DNA of 64,000 nt from Planctomycetota bacterium (GTDB taxonomy: Bacteria > Planctomycetota > JAPUJT01). Position 1 is the stretch's first letter. The number at the start of each line of letters is the position of its first letter. Made by a program: the position numbers and the translations under genes. This document shows positions 1 through 9,155 of the stretch, piece by piece. The notes under the pieces are model-generated. The model had not been told where the DNA came from, did no database searches, and was given only the letters and a program-made list of their open reading frames with translations. The stretch is from NCBI GenBank assembly GCA_027296055.1, contig JAPUJT010000187.1, forward strand, positions 1 to 64,000. Reading direction: 5' to 3'.

Positions 1-2451
1 GCGGCGACGTGCAGCGGCATCGCGGTCGTGCCGGTCGATCCACAGACAACCTACGACGAACTGGCTCGCGTGATCCCGTTCACCGAGACTTCTCTCGTCG
101 TGGCGTCCGCCGCGACGTTCCGCCGGCTCCGCCAGCATGCGTCGGATTTCAAGGTGCCCGTCCTGAATCTCGACGACAATCTGAAGCCATTCGACGGCGT
201 CCCCGTGAGATCGGCCGAGCCGAAGCCGTGCACCTGGGGTGAGGCTGAGCCTCAAGACACCGCATCGATCATCTTCACATCCGGGACGACCGTCGACCCG
301 AGAGGGGTGCTGCTGACACACCGGAACATCCTGAGCGACGCGATGGCCGTCGGGAAGGTCCTCCGGCCGTACCCGACGGATCGGTTCCTGTCGGTCCTTC
401 CCCTGCACCACGTCTTCGAGTTCACCGGCGGGTTCCTGATGCCTCTCTGGGGCGGGGCGAAGATCACCTACGTCGAGGCGATCAAGTCTCGGGTGATCCT
501 CGAGACGATGCGGAAGACCCGGACTAGCTGCATGCTGGGCGTGCCCCGGCTCTTCGAGATCCTTCACGAGAGCATCCATAAGCACGTGGCTTCGCTGTCA
601 CTCCCCGCCCGCCTCGCGTTCCGCACGAACCTCGGGCTTGCCCGCCTCTGGCGATTCGTCACGGGCAGGAGTGCCGGACGGTTTCTCTTCCGCAGGCTTC
701 ACAAACAGGTGGGCGGCTCGATCCGGCTCTTCGTCTCCGGGGGCGCTGCCCTCGACCCGGAGATCTTCGACGGCTTCGCCCTGTTGGGATTTCCGATCTG
801 CGAGGGGTACGGCATGACCGAGACGGCGCCGGTCCTCACCGTCAATCCTCTGGGCCGCGCCAAGTCGGGTTCGGTCGGACGACCGCTTCCCGGTGTCGAG
901 TTGCGCATCGACGATCCGGACGATCAGGGGGTAGGGGAGATCGTCGTCCGCGGTGACATGCTGATGCAGGGATACCTCAGGAACGAGGACGCCACGCGCA
1001 GCATGCTGAGGCATGGATGGCTACACACCGGCGACCTCGGGTTCCTGGATGACGATGGCTATCTGTTCATCACAGGCCGCAGCAAGGATCTGATCGTCAC
1101 CGCCTCCGGCAAGAATGTCTACCCGGACGAGGTCGAAGCCCTGTACCGGAAGGCCCTCCCGCACGTGCGGGAGATGTGCGTCGTCGGCATCCGGTCCGAC
1201 GGGGGTCACGGGGAGGAGGTCCACGCGGTCGTCGTCCCCGACTGGAGAGAATGGACCGGCGAGCGCGACATGGGGGACTGGCGGCGCGCCGTGGCGGATT
1301 CGGTCCGCGAGGCGTCGCGCGCTCTTCCCACGTACCAGAGGATCCAGAAGGTCCACTACTGGGATGAGGAGCTTCCGAAGACCGCCGACCTGAAGATCCA
1401 GCGCCGCGTGGTTCGAGACGCCATTCTCGCGGGGAGAACGGCCCAGACGCCCCCGGCCGCTGCCGAGACCGCTCCCGTTTTTGCGCAGAACGGGGCACTC
1501 TCCGACGAGGACGTGGACCGGCTCCTGGAACTGTTGTCCAGCATCACCAAGGTGCCCCGGTCCCAGACGACGCGAAGCTCAAATCTCCAGTTCGATCTGG
1601 GCATGGACTCCCTGATGAAGGTGGAGCTCCTCGCCGCGCTCGAGGAGGCGTTCCAGGTCCAGATCCCCGACAGCCTCGCCGCCGAGCTCTTGACGGTGGA
1701 GGACGTGACCTTGCGGATCGCCGACTGTCGGGAGGCGGAGAAGAAGGGCTCACGCAGCGCGTACTGGGATCGGGTGCTCACCGGCGCCTCCCCCGAGAAG
1801 TTCGAGCCCGAGCCCCCGCGAAGCCGCCTGGCAAGCATCGGGCGACGTTCGTTCCGATGGGCGGGGTATCTTTTCTATCGCCGGTACCTCGGCCTGGAGG
1901 TGGAGGGCCTGGACAACGTCCCCCCGGACGGGGCCTGCATCCTCGTCTCCAATCACGTGAGCCACCTCGACTCGGGCGCCGTCCTCGTCGCTCTCCGGGG
2001 ACGCGCCAAGGGTCTCCGGCTCGTCGCCGCCAGGGACTATTTCTTCAACACTCGCTTGAGAAGTTGGTTCTTCCGGAACGTGTTCAACGCCATCCCGTTC
2101 GAACGGCGAGAGCGCTTCATCGAGGGGCTCCGGCACTGCCGGGCCGCCCTCGAAAGAGGCGAGCGGCTCCTGATCTTCCCGGAAGGAACCCGGTCGGTCA
2201 CCGGAGAGCTGCAGCCCTTCAAGGCCGGGATCGGCCTCCTCGCCGCGCACCTGCAGGTCCCGATCATCCCCACCCGAATTCGCGGCACCTTCGATGCGAT
2301 GCCGAAGGGATCCTACTGGCCGCGACCCGGCCAGGTTCACGTGACCTTCGGCAAGCCGGTTTCCGTTTCCGAGCCGGCTGGCGACTCTCCGTACGAGGTG
2401 TATCGGAAAGTCGCTGACGAGGTACGCCGTCGGGTGGAGGAGCTTGCGTGA
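1..2451 (+). CDS. Acyl-CoA/acyl-ACP synthetase - ACP - PlsC acyltransferase fusion (5' end outside window)
   Basis: The reading frame is open from base 1, so the N-terminus lies off the window; an internal GTG at 28 is not the real start. Three modules are visible. The first is an AMP-binding adenylation domain (FTSGTT signature near nt 275-290, a GYGMTE motif, a HTGD motif near 1025, and a C-terminal lysine region with GKNVYPDE). The second is a phosphopantetheine carrier domain with GMDSL near nt 1600, whose Ser carries the arm. The third is a PlsC glycerophosphate acyltransferase with the HX4D motif (NHVSHLD, about nt 1951-1970) and FPEGTR (about 2176). Such a protein would activate a fatty acid, hold it on its own carrier and transfer it to a lysophospholipid or glycerol phosphate. 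It overlaps the next gene by 4 bp (GTGA), so the two are translationally coupled. Confidence 0.9.
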   Translation, partial: AATCSGIAVVPVDPQTTYDELARVIPFTETSLVVASAATFRRLRQHASDFKVPVLNLDDNLKPFDGVPVRSAEPKPCTWGEAEPQDTASIIFTSGTTVDPRGVLLTHRNILSDAMAVGKVLRPYPTDRFLSVLPLHHVFEFTGGFLMPLWGGAKITYVEAIKSRVILETMRKTRTSCMLGVPRLFEILHESIHKHVASLSLPARLAFRTNLGLARLWRFVTGRSAGRFLFRRLHKQVGGSIRLFVSGGAALDPEIFDGFALLGFPICEGYGMTETAPVLTVNPLGRAKSGSVGRPLPGVELRIDDPDDQGVGEIVVRGDMLMQGYLRNEDATRSMLRHGWLHTGDLGFLDDDGYLFITGRSKDLIVTASGKNVYPDEVEALYRKALPHVREMCVVGIRSDGGHGEEVHAVVVPDWREWTGERDMGDWRRAVADSVREASRALPTYQRIQKVHYWDEELPKTADLKIQRRVVRDAILAGRTAQTPPAAAETAPVFAQNGALSDEDVDRLLELLSSITKVPRSQTTRSSNLQFDLGMDSLMKVELLAALEEAFQVQIPDSLAAELLTVEDVTLRIADCREAEKKGSRSAYWDRVLTGASPEKFEPEPPRSRLASIGRRSFRWAGYLFYRRYLGLEVEGLDNVPPDGACILVSNHVSHLDSGAVLVALRGRAKGLRLVAARDYFFNTRLRSWFFRNVFNAIPFERRERFIEGLRHCRAALERGERLLIFPEGTRSVTGELQPFKAGIGLLAAHLQVPIIPTRIRGTFDAMPKGSYWPRPGQVHVTFGKPVSVSEPAGDSPYEVYRKVADEVRRRVEELA

Positions 2452-3122
2452 GTGCCGCCTTCTTCGATGTAGACGGGACCGTCACCCGCACCAACATCGT
2501 CATGTACTATTTCCGGTACCGCCGCGAGACGCTACGGGGCATCTCTCGCGTCGCATGGCTCGCCGGGTTCTCCCTCAAGTGCTGCGGCTTTCTCGTGGTC
2601 GACTGGATCAGCCGACCGGCATTCAACCGCTGGTTCTACCAGTCCTACACCGGGATCGACGCGAAGCACTTTCGGGCCTGGGCGGCAGAGGCCTTCGAGA
2701 AGATCACCAAGCCGCTCATCTTCCCGGGAGCGGAGGCCAAGATCCGGGAGCATCAGGCGACCGGCGAGCGCGTCGTCTTCGTGACGGGCAGCATCGAGGA
2801 GACCGTGCTGCCGCTTGCCAGGCATCTCGGCGTCGAGGATGTGATCGCGAACCGGCTGGAGGAGAAGGACGGGCGATTCACCGGCCGGCTCCTCGGAGGG
2901 GCCATGGCAGGGGATGCGAAAGTGGAGGCGATGCGGTCGGTCGACACCGATATCGATCTCTCACGATCCTACGCGTACAGCGACTCTCTCTCGGACATAG
3001 CGATGCTCGAGGCCGTCGGCCATCCCGTAGCGGTGAACCCGAGCCCTCAGCTGAGGCTCCAGGCCCAGCGAGCCGGCTGGCCCATCGAGAAGTGGCCCAC
3101 CAACGGACAGGAGAAATCCTGA
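2448..3122 (+). CDS. HAD superfamily subfamily IB phosphatase (SerB-like)
   Basis: A 224-residue protein that opens with the HAD motif I DVDGT at residues 7-11, followed by a helical cap, motif II in FVTGSIEE, and motif III/IV around YSDSLSDIAML. These are the hallmarks of HAD-IB hydrolases (phosphoserine-phosphatase-like). Members linked to PlsC domains are usually thought to dephosphorylate lysophosphatidate or similar lipid phosphates. The GTG start lies in the GTGA overlap with the synthetase gene. Position in a lipid operon supports a lipid phosphate substrate, but the substrate cannot be read from sequence. Confidence 0.85.
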   Translation: MSAAFFDVDGTVTRTNIVMYYFRYRRETLRGISRVAWLAGFSLKCCGFLVVDWISRPAFNRWFYQSYTGIDAKHFRAWAAEAFEKITKPLIFPGAEAKIREHQATGERVVFVTGSIEETVLPLARHLGVEDVIANRLEEKDGRFTGRLLGGAMAGDAKVEAMRSVDTDIDLSRSYAYSDSLSDIAMLEAVGHPVAVNPSPQLRLQAQRAGWPIEKWPTNGQEKS

Positions 3123-3144
3123 TCCCTCTCTCCGAAATCGGCCC

Positions 3145-4365
3145 GTGAAGGCGATCCTCTACAAGAAGAGCATCCCCAGATTCATCTGGACGAGGTTCGT
3201 CTCCCGCCTCGGGCCGGGGTGGGCGCTGGGCCCGGGCTCGATGGTGAGCCTCGGCGACGTCGAGGTCCCCGACCTGCCCGGACCGGACTGGGTGCGAATC
3301 CGTCCTCGCCTCTCCGGCGTCTGCGGGTCCGACATAGCCACGATCCGCGGAAGGAGCACTCCGTACTTCTCTCCTCTCATCTCCGCCCCCTTCGTCCTGG
3401 GCCATGAGATCGTCGGCACGATCGAGGAGACAGGAAAGGGAGTGGAGGAACTCTCTCGCGGGGACCGCGTCGTCGTGGAACCGGCTCTTCACTGCGCGGT
3501 ACGCGGGCTCGACTCGTCCTGTAATCCGTGCCAGGGCGGGGACACCGGCCGGTGCGAGCGTACGATGGAAGGGGAGATCGCCCCGGGGATCCAGACCGGC
3601 TACTGCCGATCGACCGGCGGGGGCTGGGGCGCCTCTCTCGTCGCCCACAGGTTGCAGTGCCATAAGGTTCCAGAGGCTTGGGACGACGAAGCGGCCGTCC
3701 TCATCGAACCGCTATCCTGCGCGCTCCACGCCGTGGCGACCGAACCGCCCGCCGAGGATGAGACCGCCCTGGTCATTGGCTGCGGCACGATCGGCCTGCT
3801 CCTGATCGCCGCCGCTCGGACGCTGGGGCACCGGGGTCCGATCCTCGCATCGGCTCGATGGGACCATCAGAAAGAGTGGGCGATGAAGCTCGGGGCCACG
3901 GAGACAGTTCCCACGGGTCTCCCCCTCTACGAAGAGATCGCGCGCCGCACGGGGGGCCGCGTGATGCCGACGGAGATGGGGCCTCCGGTGCTGACGGGGG
4001 GGGTCGGGTTGGTATATGATTGCGTCGCTTCCGGCCGATCGATCAACCAGGCGATCCGGCTGGTGCGCCCGGGCGGCCGTGTGGTCCTCGTCGGAATGCC
4101 GGGCATCCCCTTCGGGGTGGATTGGTCGGCGATCTGGCACCGGGAGCTGATCGTCCGTGGGGTCTACGCGTACGGAGCCGAGTCGATCGATGGCAAGAGG
4201 AGGCGGACCTTCGACCTGGCCTTCGAGCTGATGAAAGAGCGCGCCGCCGAGCTAGCACCGATGGTGACGAACCGATTCCCGCTGAAGGATTACCGGACGG
4301 CCCTACGCGTAGCGATGACGGCAGGCAAGAGCAGGGCCGTCAAGGTCGTCTTCACGAACGGGTAG
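3145..4365 (+). CDS. Zinc-dependent medium-chain alcohol dehydrogenase family protein
   Basis: 406 residues with the MDR fold. A catalytic zinc site is visible as GVCGSD (Cys) and GHEIVG (His-Glu), and a structural-zinc loop with clustered cysteines lies in the segment SSCNPCQGGDTGRCER. A Rossmann segment follows (VIGCGTIGLLLIAAA). Relatives include threonine/sorbitol-type dehydrogenases. The GTG start is 22 bp after the HAD gene, and the stop is 1 bp before the next ATG, so it is mid-operon. In this context it may oxidise or reduce a lipid alcohol/ketone or a glycerol-derived headgroup; that is inference. Confidence 0.85.
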   Translation: MKAILYKKSIPRFIWTRFVSRLGPGWALGPGSMVSLGDVEVPDLPGPDWVRIRPRLSGVCGSDIATIRGRSTPYFSPLISAPFVLGHEIVGTIEETGKGVEELSRGDRVVVEPALHCAVRGLDSSCNPCQGGDTGRCERTMEGEIAPGIQTGYCRSTGGGWGASLVAHRLQCHKVPEAWDDEAAVLIEPLSCALHAVATEPPAEDETALVIGCGTIGLLLIAAARTLGHRGPILASARWDHQKEWAMKLGATETVPTGLPLYEEIARRTGGRVMPTEMGPPVLTGGVGLVYDCVASGRSINQAIRLVRPGGRVVLVGMPGIPFGVDWSAIWHRELIVRGVYAYGAESIDGKRRRTFDLAFELMKERAAELAPMVTNRFPLKDYRTALRVAMTAGKSRAVKVVFTNG

Positions 4366-4366
4366 C

Positions 4367-5950
4367 ATGGGATCGAACAACAGCAAACTGATCGAAGAGG
4401 CGGACGGAAAGAAACGCTACCTCGTGCACTACGGGGAGGGATTCCGCTACGAACGGATGCCTCGCGGCACGCGGGTGATTTACCCCCCCCCTCCTCTGGA
4501 GCCGATCGCGGACCGCCGCTCGGCCATCGAGCAGGCGATCGACCACCCCCTCGAGTCGGACCCGCTGGATGCCCGACTGAAGCGAGGGATGAAGGTGACG
4601 ATCGCGTTCGACGACCTGTCCCTGCCTCTCCCACCGATGGTCCTCCCGGACATCCGCCAGACGATGATCGAGGTGCTTCTCGAGCGGCTGGATCGGGCCG
4701 GGGTGGAGGACATCCACCTCATGGCGGCGACGGGCCTCCATCGCTTCATGAGGCCCGGCGAGCTGCGCCGGGTGATGGGCAAGGCGATCTTCGACCGGTT
4801 CTGGCCGGATCGGCTCTACAACTACGACGCCGAGGACCCCGATGGAAACGTCGATCTCGGGAAGACGGATGAGGGAGAGGACGTAGAAGTCTCGCGCCGG
4901 GCCGTCGATTCAGACCTTCTGCTGTACGTCAACATCAACCTCACATCGATGGACGGGGGCCCCAAGTCGCTCACCACCGGGATTTCCACGTATCGAAGCA
5001 TCCGACACCATCACGTCCCCCATGCCCTCCTGGGGGCCAAGTCGCTGATGGATCCATCCAATTCGAAGTTCCATGATTCCCTCGGGCGGATTCACAAGCG
5101 GATCATGGAGCACATCAAGCTCTTCACGATCGAGACGACCCTGAACACCGACTCATTCCCCGGTTGGCTCGGATACTTACAAAAGAGCGAATCGAAATTC
5201 AGCACGTGGGATCGCCTCAACTTCCTCGTGAACCGCCACAGCCTCCCGATCCTCCCCTACGCCCTGCGTCGCAAGATCTTCCTGAGCATCTGCTCCCCCT
5301 ACGGCCTGACCGGCGTCACGGCGGGCAAGTCGGAGCCGGTCCACAAGAAGACCCTCGAGGCGATTCACAAGCAGCAGGTTGTTCAGGTAGACGGCCAGAC
5401 GGATGTGCTGTTGATGGGGATCCCTTACCTGGGGCCGTACGATCTCGCCTCCGACATGAACCCGCTGCTCGTCTGGTGCCTCGGGCTCGGCTACATCTTC
5501 AACATGTACATCGGAAAGCCACTCGTGCGCGAGGGGGGTGTCGTGATCCTCTACCATCCCCTCGAGAACCGGTTCGATCCGGTCCATCACCCCTCCTACA
5601 TCGACTTCTACGAGAAGATCCTCCCGGAGACGCGCGAACCGGAGGAGATCCACCGGCGGTACGAGAAGGAGTACGCCACGAACCCCCGCTACATTGATCT
5701 CTACCGGAACCATTACGCCTACCACGGGGTGCACCCGTTCTATATGTGGACCTGGGGGGTCTCCGCCATGAAGCACCTGAGCAAGGTGATCGCCGTGGCC
5801 CCGAAGGATGCGGCAGTCGCCGAGCGGCTCGGCATGGAGGTGGCGGCGAGCCTCGACGAGGCGCTCGAGATGGCCTCCGGAGCGACGGGGCCGAACCCGT
5901 CGATGAGCTACTTCCACTTCCCTCCGATCTTCCTTGCCCATGTCAGCTGA
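4367..5950 (+). CDS. LarA-like (lactate racemase/DUF2088 family) protein
   Basis: 527 residues. The N-terminal half matches the LarA/DUF2088 pattern: an FDDLSLPLP segment where LarA has a DxTRP-type motif, then ATGLHR, the NYDAEDPDG segment, and GGPK...HHH, where LarA carries its cofactor-binding Lys and a catalytic His. Classical LarA is a nickel-pincer lactate racemase. Here the PH motif preceding GGxK in LarA reads NLTSMD, so one catalytic His seems absent. The C-terminal ~200 residues are longer than and unlike LarA. Substrate is unknown; the operon suggests a lipid or polyol hydroxy compound. The ATG follows the dehydrogenase stop by one base. Confidence 0.75.
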   Translation: MGSNNSKLIEEADGKKRYLVHYGEGFRYERMPRGTRVIYPPPPLEPIADRRSAIEQAIDHPLESDPLDARLKRGMKVTIAFDDLSLPLPPMVLPDIRQTMIEVLLERLDRAGVEDIHLMAATGLHRFMRPGELRRVMGKAIFDRFWPDRLYNYDAEDPDGNVDLGKTDEGEDVEVSRRAVDSDLLLYVNINLTSMDGGPKSLTTGISTYRSIRHHHVPHALLGAKSLMDPSNSKFHDSLGRIHKRIMEHIKLFTIETTLNTDSFPGWLGYLQKSESKFSTWDRLNFLVNRHSLPILPYALRRKIFLSICSPYGLTGVTAGKSEPVHKKTLEAIHKQQVVQVDGQTDVLLMGIPYLGPYDLASDMNPLLVWCLGLGYIFNMYIGKPLVREGGVVILYHPLENRFDPVHHPSYIDFYEKILPETREPEEIHRRYEKEYATNPRYIDLYRNHYAYHGVHPFYMWTWGVSAMKHLSKVIAVAPKDAAVAERLGMEVAASLDEALEMASGATGPNPSMSYFHFPPIFLAHVS

Positions 5951-6833
5951 ACAATCCGTCCCCATCGTGGCCAACCCGGTCTCCGGTGGGGGAGTCGGGA
6001 GGGCCCGTGCGGAGGCGATAGGCCGCGCCCTCGGCGAGAGGGGATGGGACGCCCCGATCCACTGGACGGAGAGCCCGGGTCATGCCGAGGAGATCGCCCG
6101 GAAGCTGAGCGAGGAGTCGGATCGGATCGTCGCCTGCGGGGGAGACGGAACGATCCATCAGGTCGTCAACGGCATTCGCGACTCGGAGGTCGCCCTCGCC
6201 GTCGCTCCTGCCGGGCGAGGCAACGATCTGGCTCGCGTACTGGGCGTCCCGAACGACCCGGACGCCTTCGCCGAGATGGTCGCGGCCGGCAAGAGGCGCC
6301 GCATCGACCTCGGCCGTGCGGTGAGAGAGGGAGGCCAGGTCCGCAGATTCTGCACCGTGGCTGCCCTCGGCTTCGACGCCGAGGTGGCGCGCCGTGTCGT
6401 GACAGGTGGGCCGATCCACGGGCCCGGCGCCTACATCTACGGCGTCTTCCGCACGCTGATCGGGTACAGACCCTGCCGGGTGCGGCTCGAGGGCGATTTC
6501 GGCGTCTTCGACGACGAGGTCTTTCTCGCCGCGACGGCGAACACGAGCACCTACGGTGGGGGGATGGTCATCGCTCCGGGCGCCAGGCCGGACGACGGTC
6601 TGCTCTCCATCTGCCTGATCCGACCCGTCTCGCGTATCCGGGTCCTCTGGCTCCTTCAGGGCGTCCGCTCCGGACGGCACGTCCACCATCCCGCCGTGTC
6701 GCTGTATCAGAGCCGATCGATCCGGATAACCGCCCCCTCCCCCCTCGAGCTGTATGCGGACGGCGAACCCCTTGCCACCACTCCGGTCACCCTGGAAGTA
6801 GACCCCTCCGCCCTGGACGTCCTCGTCCCCTAG
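5940..6833 (+). CDS. Diacylglycerol kinase/sphingosine kinase family lipid kinase (YegS/DgkB-like)
   Basis: About 297 residues with the DAGK catalytic signature GGDGT at residues 67-71, preceded by the NPVSGGG nucleotide-binding turn and followed by APAGRGNDLAR. The C-terminal beta domain has the usual GGGMVIAPGARPDDG segment. It would phosphorylate the hydroxyl of a neutral lipid with ATP at the membrane. I start at ATG 5940 rather than the in-frame TTG at 5934; either way the gene overlaps the LarA-like gene by about 11-17 bp. It closes the lipid operon. A clear promoter for a separate gene follows. Confidence 0.88.
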   Translation: MSAEQSVPIVANPVSGGGVGRARAEAIGRALGERGWDAPIHWTESPGHAEEIARKLSEESDRIVACGGDGTIHQVVNGIRDSEVALAVAPAGRGNDLARVLGVPNDPDAFAEMVAAGKRRRIDLGRAVREGGQVRRFCTVAALGFDAEVARRVVTGGPIHGPGAYIYGVFRTLIGYRPCRVRLEGDFGVFDDEVFLAATANTSTYGGGMVIAPGARPDDGLLSICLIRPVSRIRVLWLLQGVRSGRHVHHPAVSLYQSRSIRITAPSPLELYADGEPLATTPVTLEVDPSALDVLVP

Positions 6834-6841
6834 CCTCTGGT

Positions 6842-6871
6842 TTGACGGGCTGCGAAGGCGCGAAGTAGAAT
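6842..6871 (+). promoter_or_regulatory. Sigma70-type promoter for the IPT/propeller lipoprotein
   Basis: TTGACG (6842-6847), an 18-bp spacer and TAGAAT (6866-6871) give a good housekeeping promoter about 60 bp before the ATG at 6931. An SD-like AGGAGG lies near 6919. Confidence 0.5.
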
Positions 6872-6930
6872 GATAGGTCTTGCCGTCCGGCCTGGGGAGC
6901 CGGGCTACCCAACACTAGGAGGCATGATCC

Positions 6931-9096
6931 ATGAGGCGTACGCTTGTCCTCGCTGTGGCCGTCGGCGCTCTGTTACTTTCCGCGGGCCTCGCCTGCTCGA
7001 AGAAGAGCAGCAAGAAGAAAACCCCTGCCGCCGGCCTCCCGCTGGTCACGGGGGTGACCCCTTCGATGGGCTTCTCGAACGGCACGACTCCGATCACGAT
7101 CTCGGGACAGAACTTCAATGGCGCCCTCGTGGTCGCCCTCGACGATACCGGGTCCACGCCCCTCGTGGGGATGGCCATCATCTCCGATACGGTGATACAG
7201 GCGACCGTGCCCTCGGGGATCGCCGCGGGCAGGTGGAACGTCCGCGTCACGACGCCCGCGGGGACCAACGCCACCTCGACGCCGACCTTCCGCGTGGTCG
7301 GCATCCCGACCGTCACCAGCGTCTCCCCGGACAACGGGCCGGACAACGTCTCGACCAACGTGACGATCACCGGGACGGACTTCTTGAACGTCAGCGGCGT
7401 GGCCCTGGACGATCCGTCGATCACGGCCCTGGGCACGCTGACGACGGTCAATGACACGACGATCATCGGGGCCGTTCCCTCCGGGATCACACCCGGACTC
7501 TACAACGTCCAGGTCACGACCCAGGCGGGGACCAATCTCACGTCGGCGGTCCAGTTCCGCGTGACGTCCTCGGCGACTCCTCCGCCCGCGGTCACGCAGA
7601 TCACTCCCAACAATGGAATGGAAACCGTCTCGACCTCCGTCACGATCAATGGATCGGATTTCATAGGCACCGTGACGGCCTGGCTGGAGGACCCAGCCAC
7701 GACGATGCTCACCGGGGTCACCGCCGTCTCCACCAGCCAGATTATGGCCACCGTGCCGGCGGGGATCGCCATCGGCATGTGGGAAGTCAGGGTCTCCGCA
7801 GATGGCGGAACGAGCCCGGTCGCAGGAGTGACCTTCAGCGTCACGGGACTGCCGCCTCCGACCGTGACAACGATCACCCCGAACACGGGGTTCGACATCA
7901 GCCCCACCCCCGTCACGATTGACGGATTGGATTTCGTGGGCACGGTTACCGCCTGGCTGGAGGACCCCGCCACCACAATGCTCACGGGAGTCACTGTCCT
8001 CTCCGCCAACCAGATCGCCGCCACCGTACCCGTAGGGATTGCGACAGGTCTCTGGGAAGTACGGGTCGCTGCCGATGGCGGGACAAGCCCGATCGCCGGC
8101 GTGACGTTTGACGTCCAGGCCCGGTACGTGGGCCCGGCTATCTACGTGAGCCAGCCAGACACGAACGAGATCCTGGTTGTAAACTTGGGCACGCGAATGG
8201 CCGAGTACACGATCCCGGTCGGACTCCTGCCTACCGACGTGGCGATCACGCCGGACGAGAGCGAAGTCTACGTCACGAATATGTCCTCGGGAACCGTCTC
8301 GGTGATCGAGACGGCCACCAACACGGTCGTGGCCACGATCATCGTTGGCGGAGGTCCGGCAGGCATCGATTTCACGCCCGTCACGGGGGCCGAGGCCTAC
8401 GTGGCCAACAGCACGACGAGCAATGTCTCGGTGATCGATGTGGCGACGCGCGCCGTGGTCGACACTATTCCCGTCACCGCGGACCCGGGTGAGATCGAGT
8501 TCCGGCGGCCTCAAGGCGACGAGGTCTGGGTCCTGACCTCAGGTGCGGGCGATTCCAACCTCGACCCGATCCAGGTGATCGACCCCGTCTCCCGGATGGT
8601 GGTCTCGACGATTTCCGACGTCGGCATCAATCCCGTGGGGATCACCTTCGACCAGACCGGGAGTACGGCCTACGTGACGAATGTCGGGAACGTCGCGGTG
8701 ATCCAACCCGGAGACCTCCGGGCAATCGATGTGGGCACGAGGACGCTGGGCGCCAGCACCTCCCTCCTCTTCCCGTTCGAGATCGCCCGCTTACCGGGCA
8801 GCGACGTCGCCTACGTCTTCGACGCTACATCTCCCGACGTCCTCACCTTCGACACTCTGGCCGGGAGCCTGCTGGGAACCACCATCACCCTGTCGGGCGG
8901 TGTCTCGATCCCCACCGGGAGGGTAGGTTTCGCTCCCGCGACCGATCGAGCATTCGTCCTCGAGGCCTCCGGGATCGGCCCCATCGCCTTCAATCTGTTT
9001 ACGGTGGATACCCTCCTGGACATCACCGTGTCACCCACTCTGATGATGGGCAACATGACGAATTCGCCCGTCGGCATGGCGGTGAAGGAGAACTGA
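6931..9096 (+). CDS. Lipoprotein with four IPT/TIG domains and a YVTN-type beta-propeller
   Basis: 721 residues. A signal peptide ends in GLAC with Cys22 as probable lipidation site, followed by a Ser/Lys-rich linker. Four IPT/TIG Ig-like domains follow at roughly residues 35-125, 125-215, 218-307 and 308-395, each opening with a VTxITPNxG-type phrase. The C-terminal half (about 400-720) is a YVTN-type propeller: repeated units such as VYVTNMSSGTVSVIE. IPT domains 3 and 4 are nearly identical over about 60 residues (shared TVTAWLEDPATTMLTGVT), implying recent duplication. Likely a surface adhesion or carbohydrate/protein-binding protein; no catalytic motif seen. Confidence 0.8.
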   Translation: MRRTLVLAVAVGALLLSAGLACSKKSSKKKTPAAGLPLVTGVTPSMGFSNGTTPITISGQNFNGALVVALDDTGSTPLVGMAIISDTVIQATVPSGIAAGRWNVRVTTPAGTNATSTPTFRVVGIPTVTSVSPDNGPDNVSTNVTITGTDFLNVSGVALDDPSITALGTLTTVNDTTIIGAVPSGITPGLYNVQVTTQAGTNLTSAVQFRVTSSATPPPAVTQITPNNGMETVSTSVTINGSDFIGTVTAWLEDPATTMLTGVTAVSTSQIMATVPAGIAIGMWEVRVSADGGTSPVAGVTFSVTGLPPPTVTTITPNTGFDISPTPVTIDGLDFVGTVTAWLEDPATTMLTGVTVLSANQIAATVPVGIATGLWEVRVAADGGTSPIAGVTFDVQARYVGPAIYVSQPDTNEILVVNLGTRMAEYTIPVGLLPTDVAITPDESEVYVTNMSSGTVSVIETATNTVVATIIVGGGPAGIDFTPVTGAEAYVANSTTSNVSVIDVATRAVVDTIPVTADPGEIEFRRPQGDEVWVLTSGAGDSNLDPIQVIDPVSRMVVSTISDVGINPVGITFDQTGSTAYVTNVGNVAVIQPGDLRAIDVGTRTLGASTSLLFPFEIARLPGSDVAYVFDATSPDVLTFDTLAGSLLGTTITLSGGVSIPTGRVGFAPATDRAFVLEASGIGPIAFNLFTVDTLLDITVSPTLMMGNMTNSPVGMAVKEN

Positions 9097-9118
9097 CATC
9101 CGGGGTAGGCCTGTCCCG

Positions 9119-9146
9119 TTGACTTGAAGCCCCCATCTGCTACGAT
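9119..9146 (+). promoter_or_regulatory. Possible promoter before the five-repeat lipoprotein
   Basis: TTGACT (9119-9124), a 16-bp spacer and TACGAT (9141-9146). The -10 element abuts the GGAGG Shine-Dalgarno of the gene at 9156, so if real it would give a nearly leaderless mRNA. Weakly supported. Confidence 0.3.
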
Positions 9147-9155
9147 GGAGGTTTC

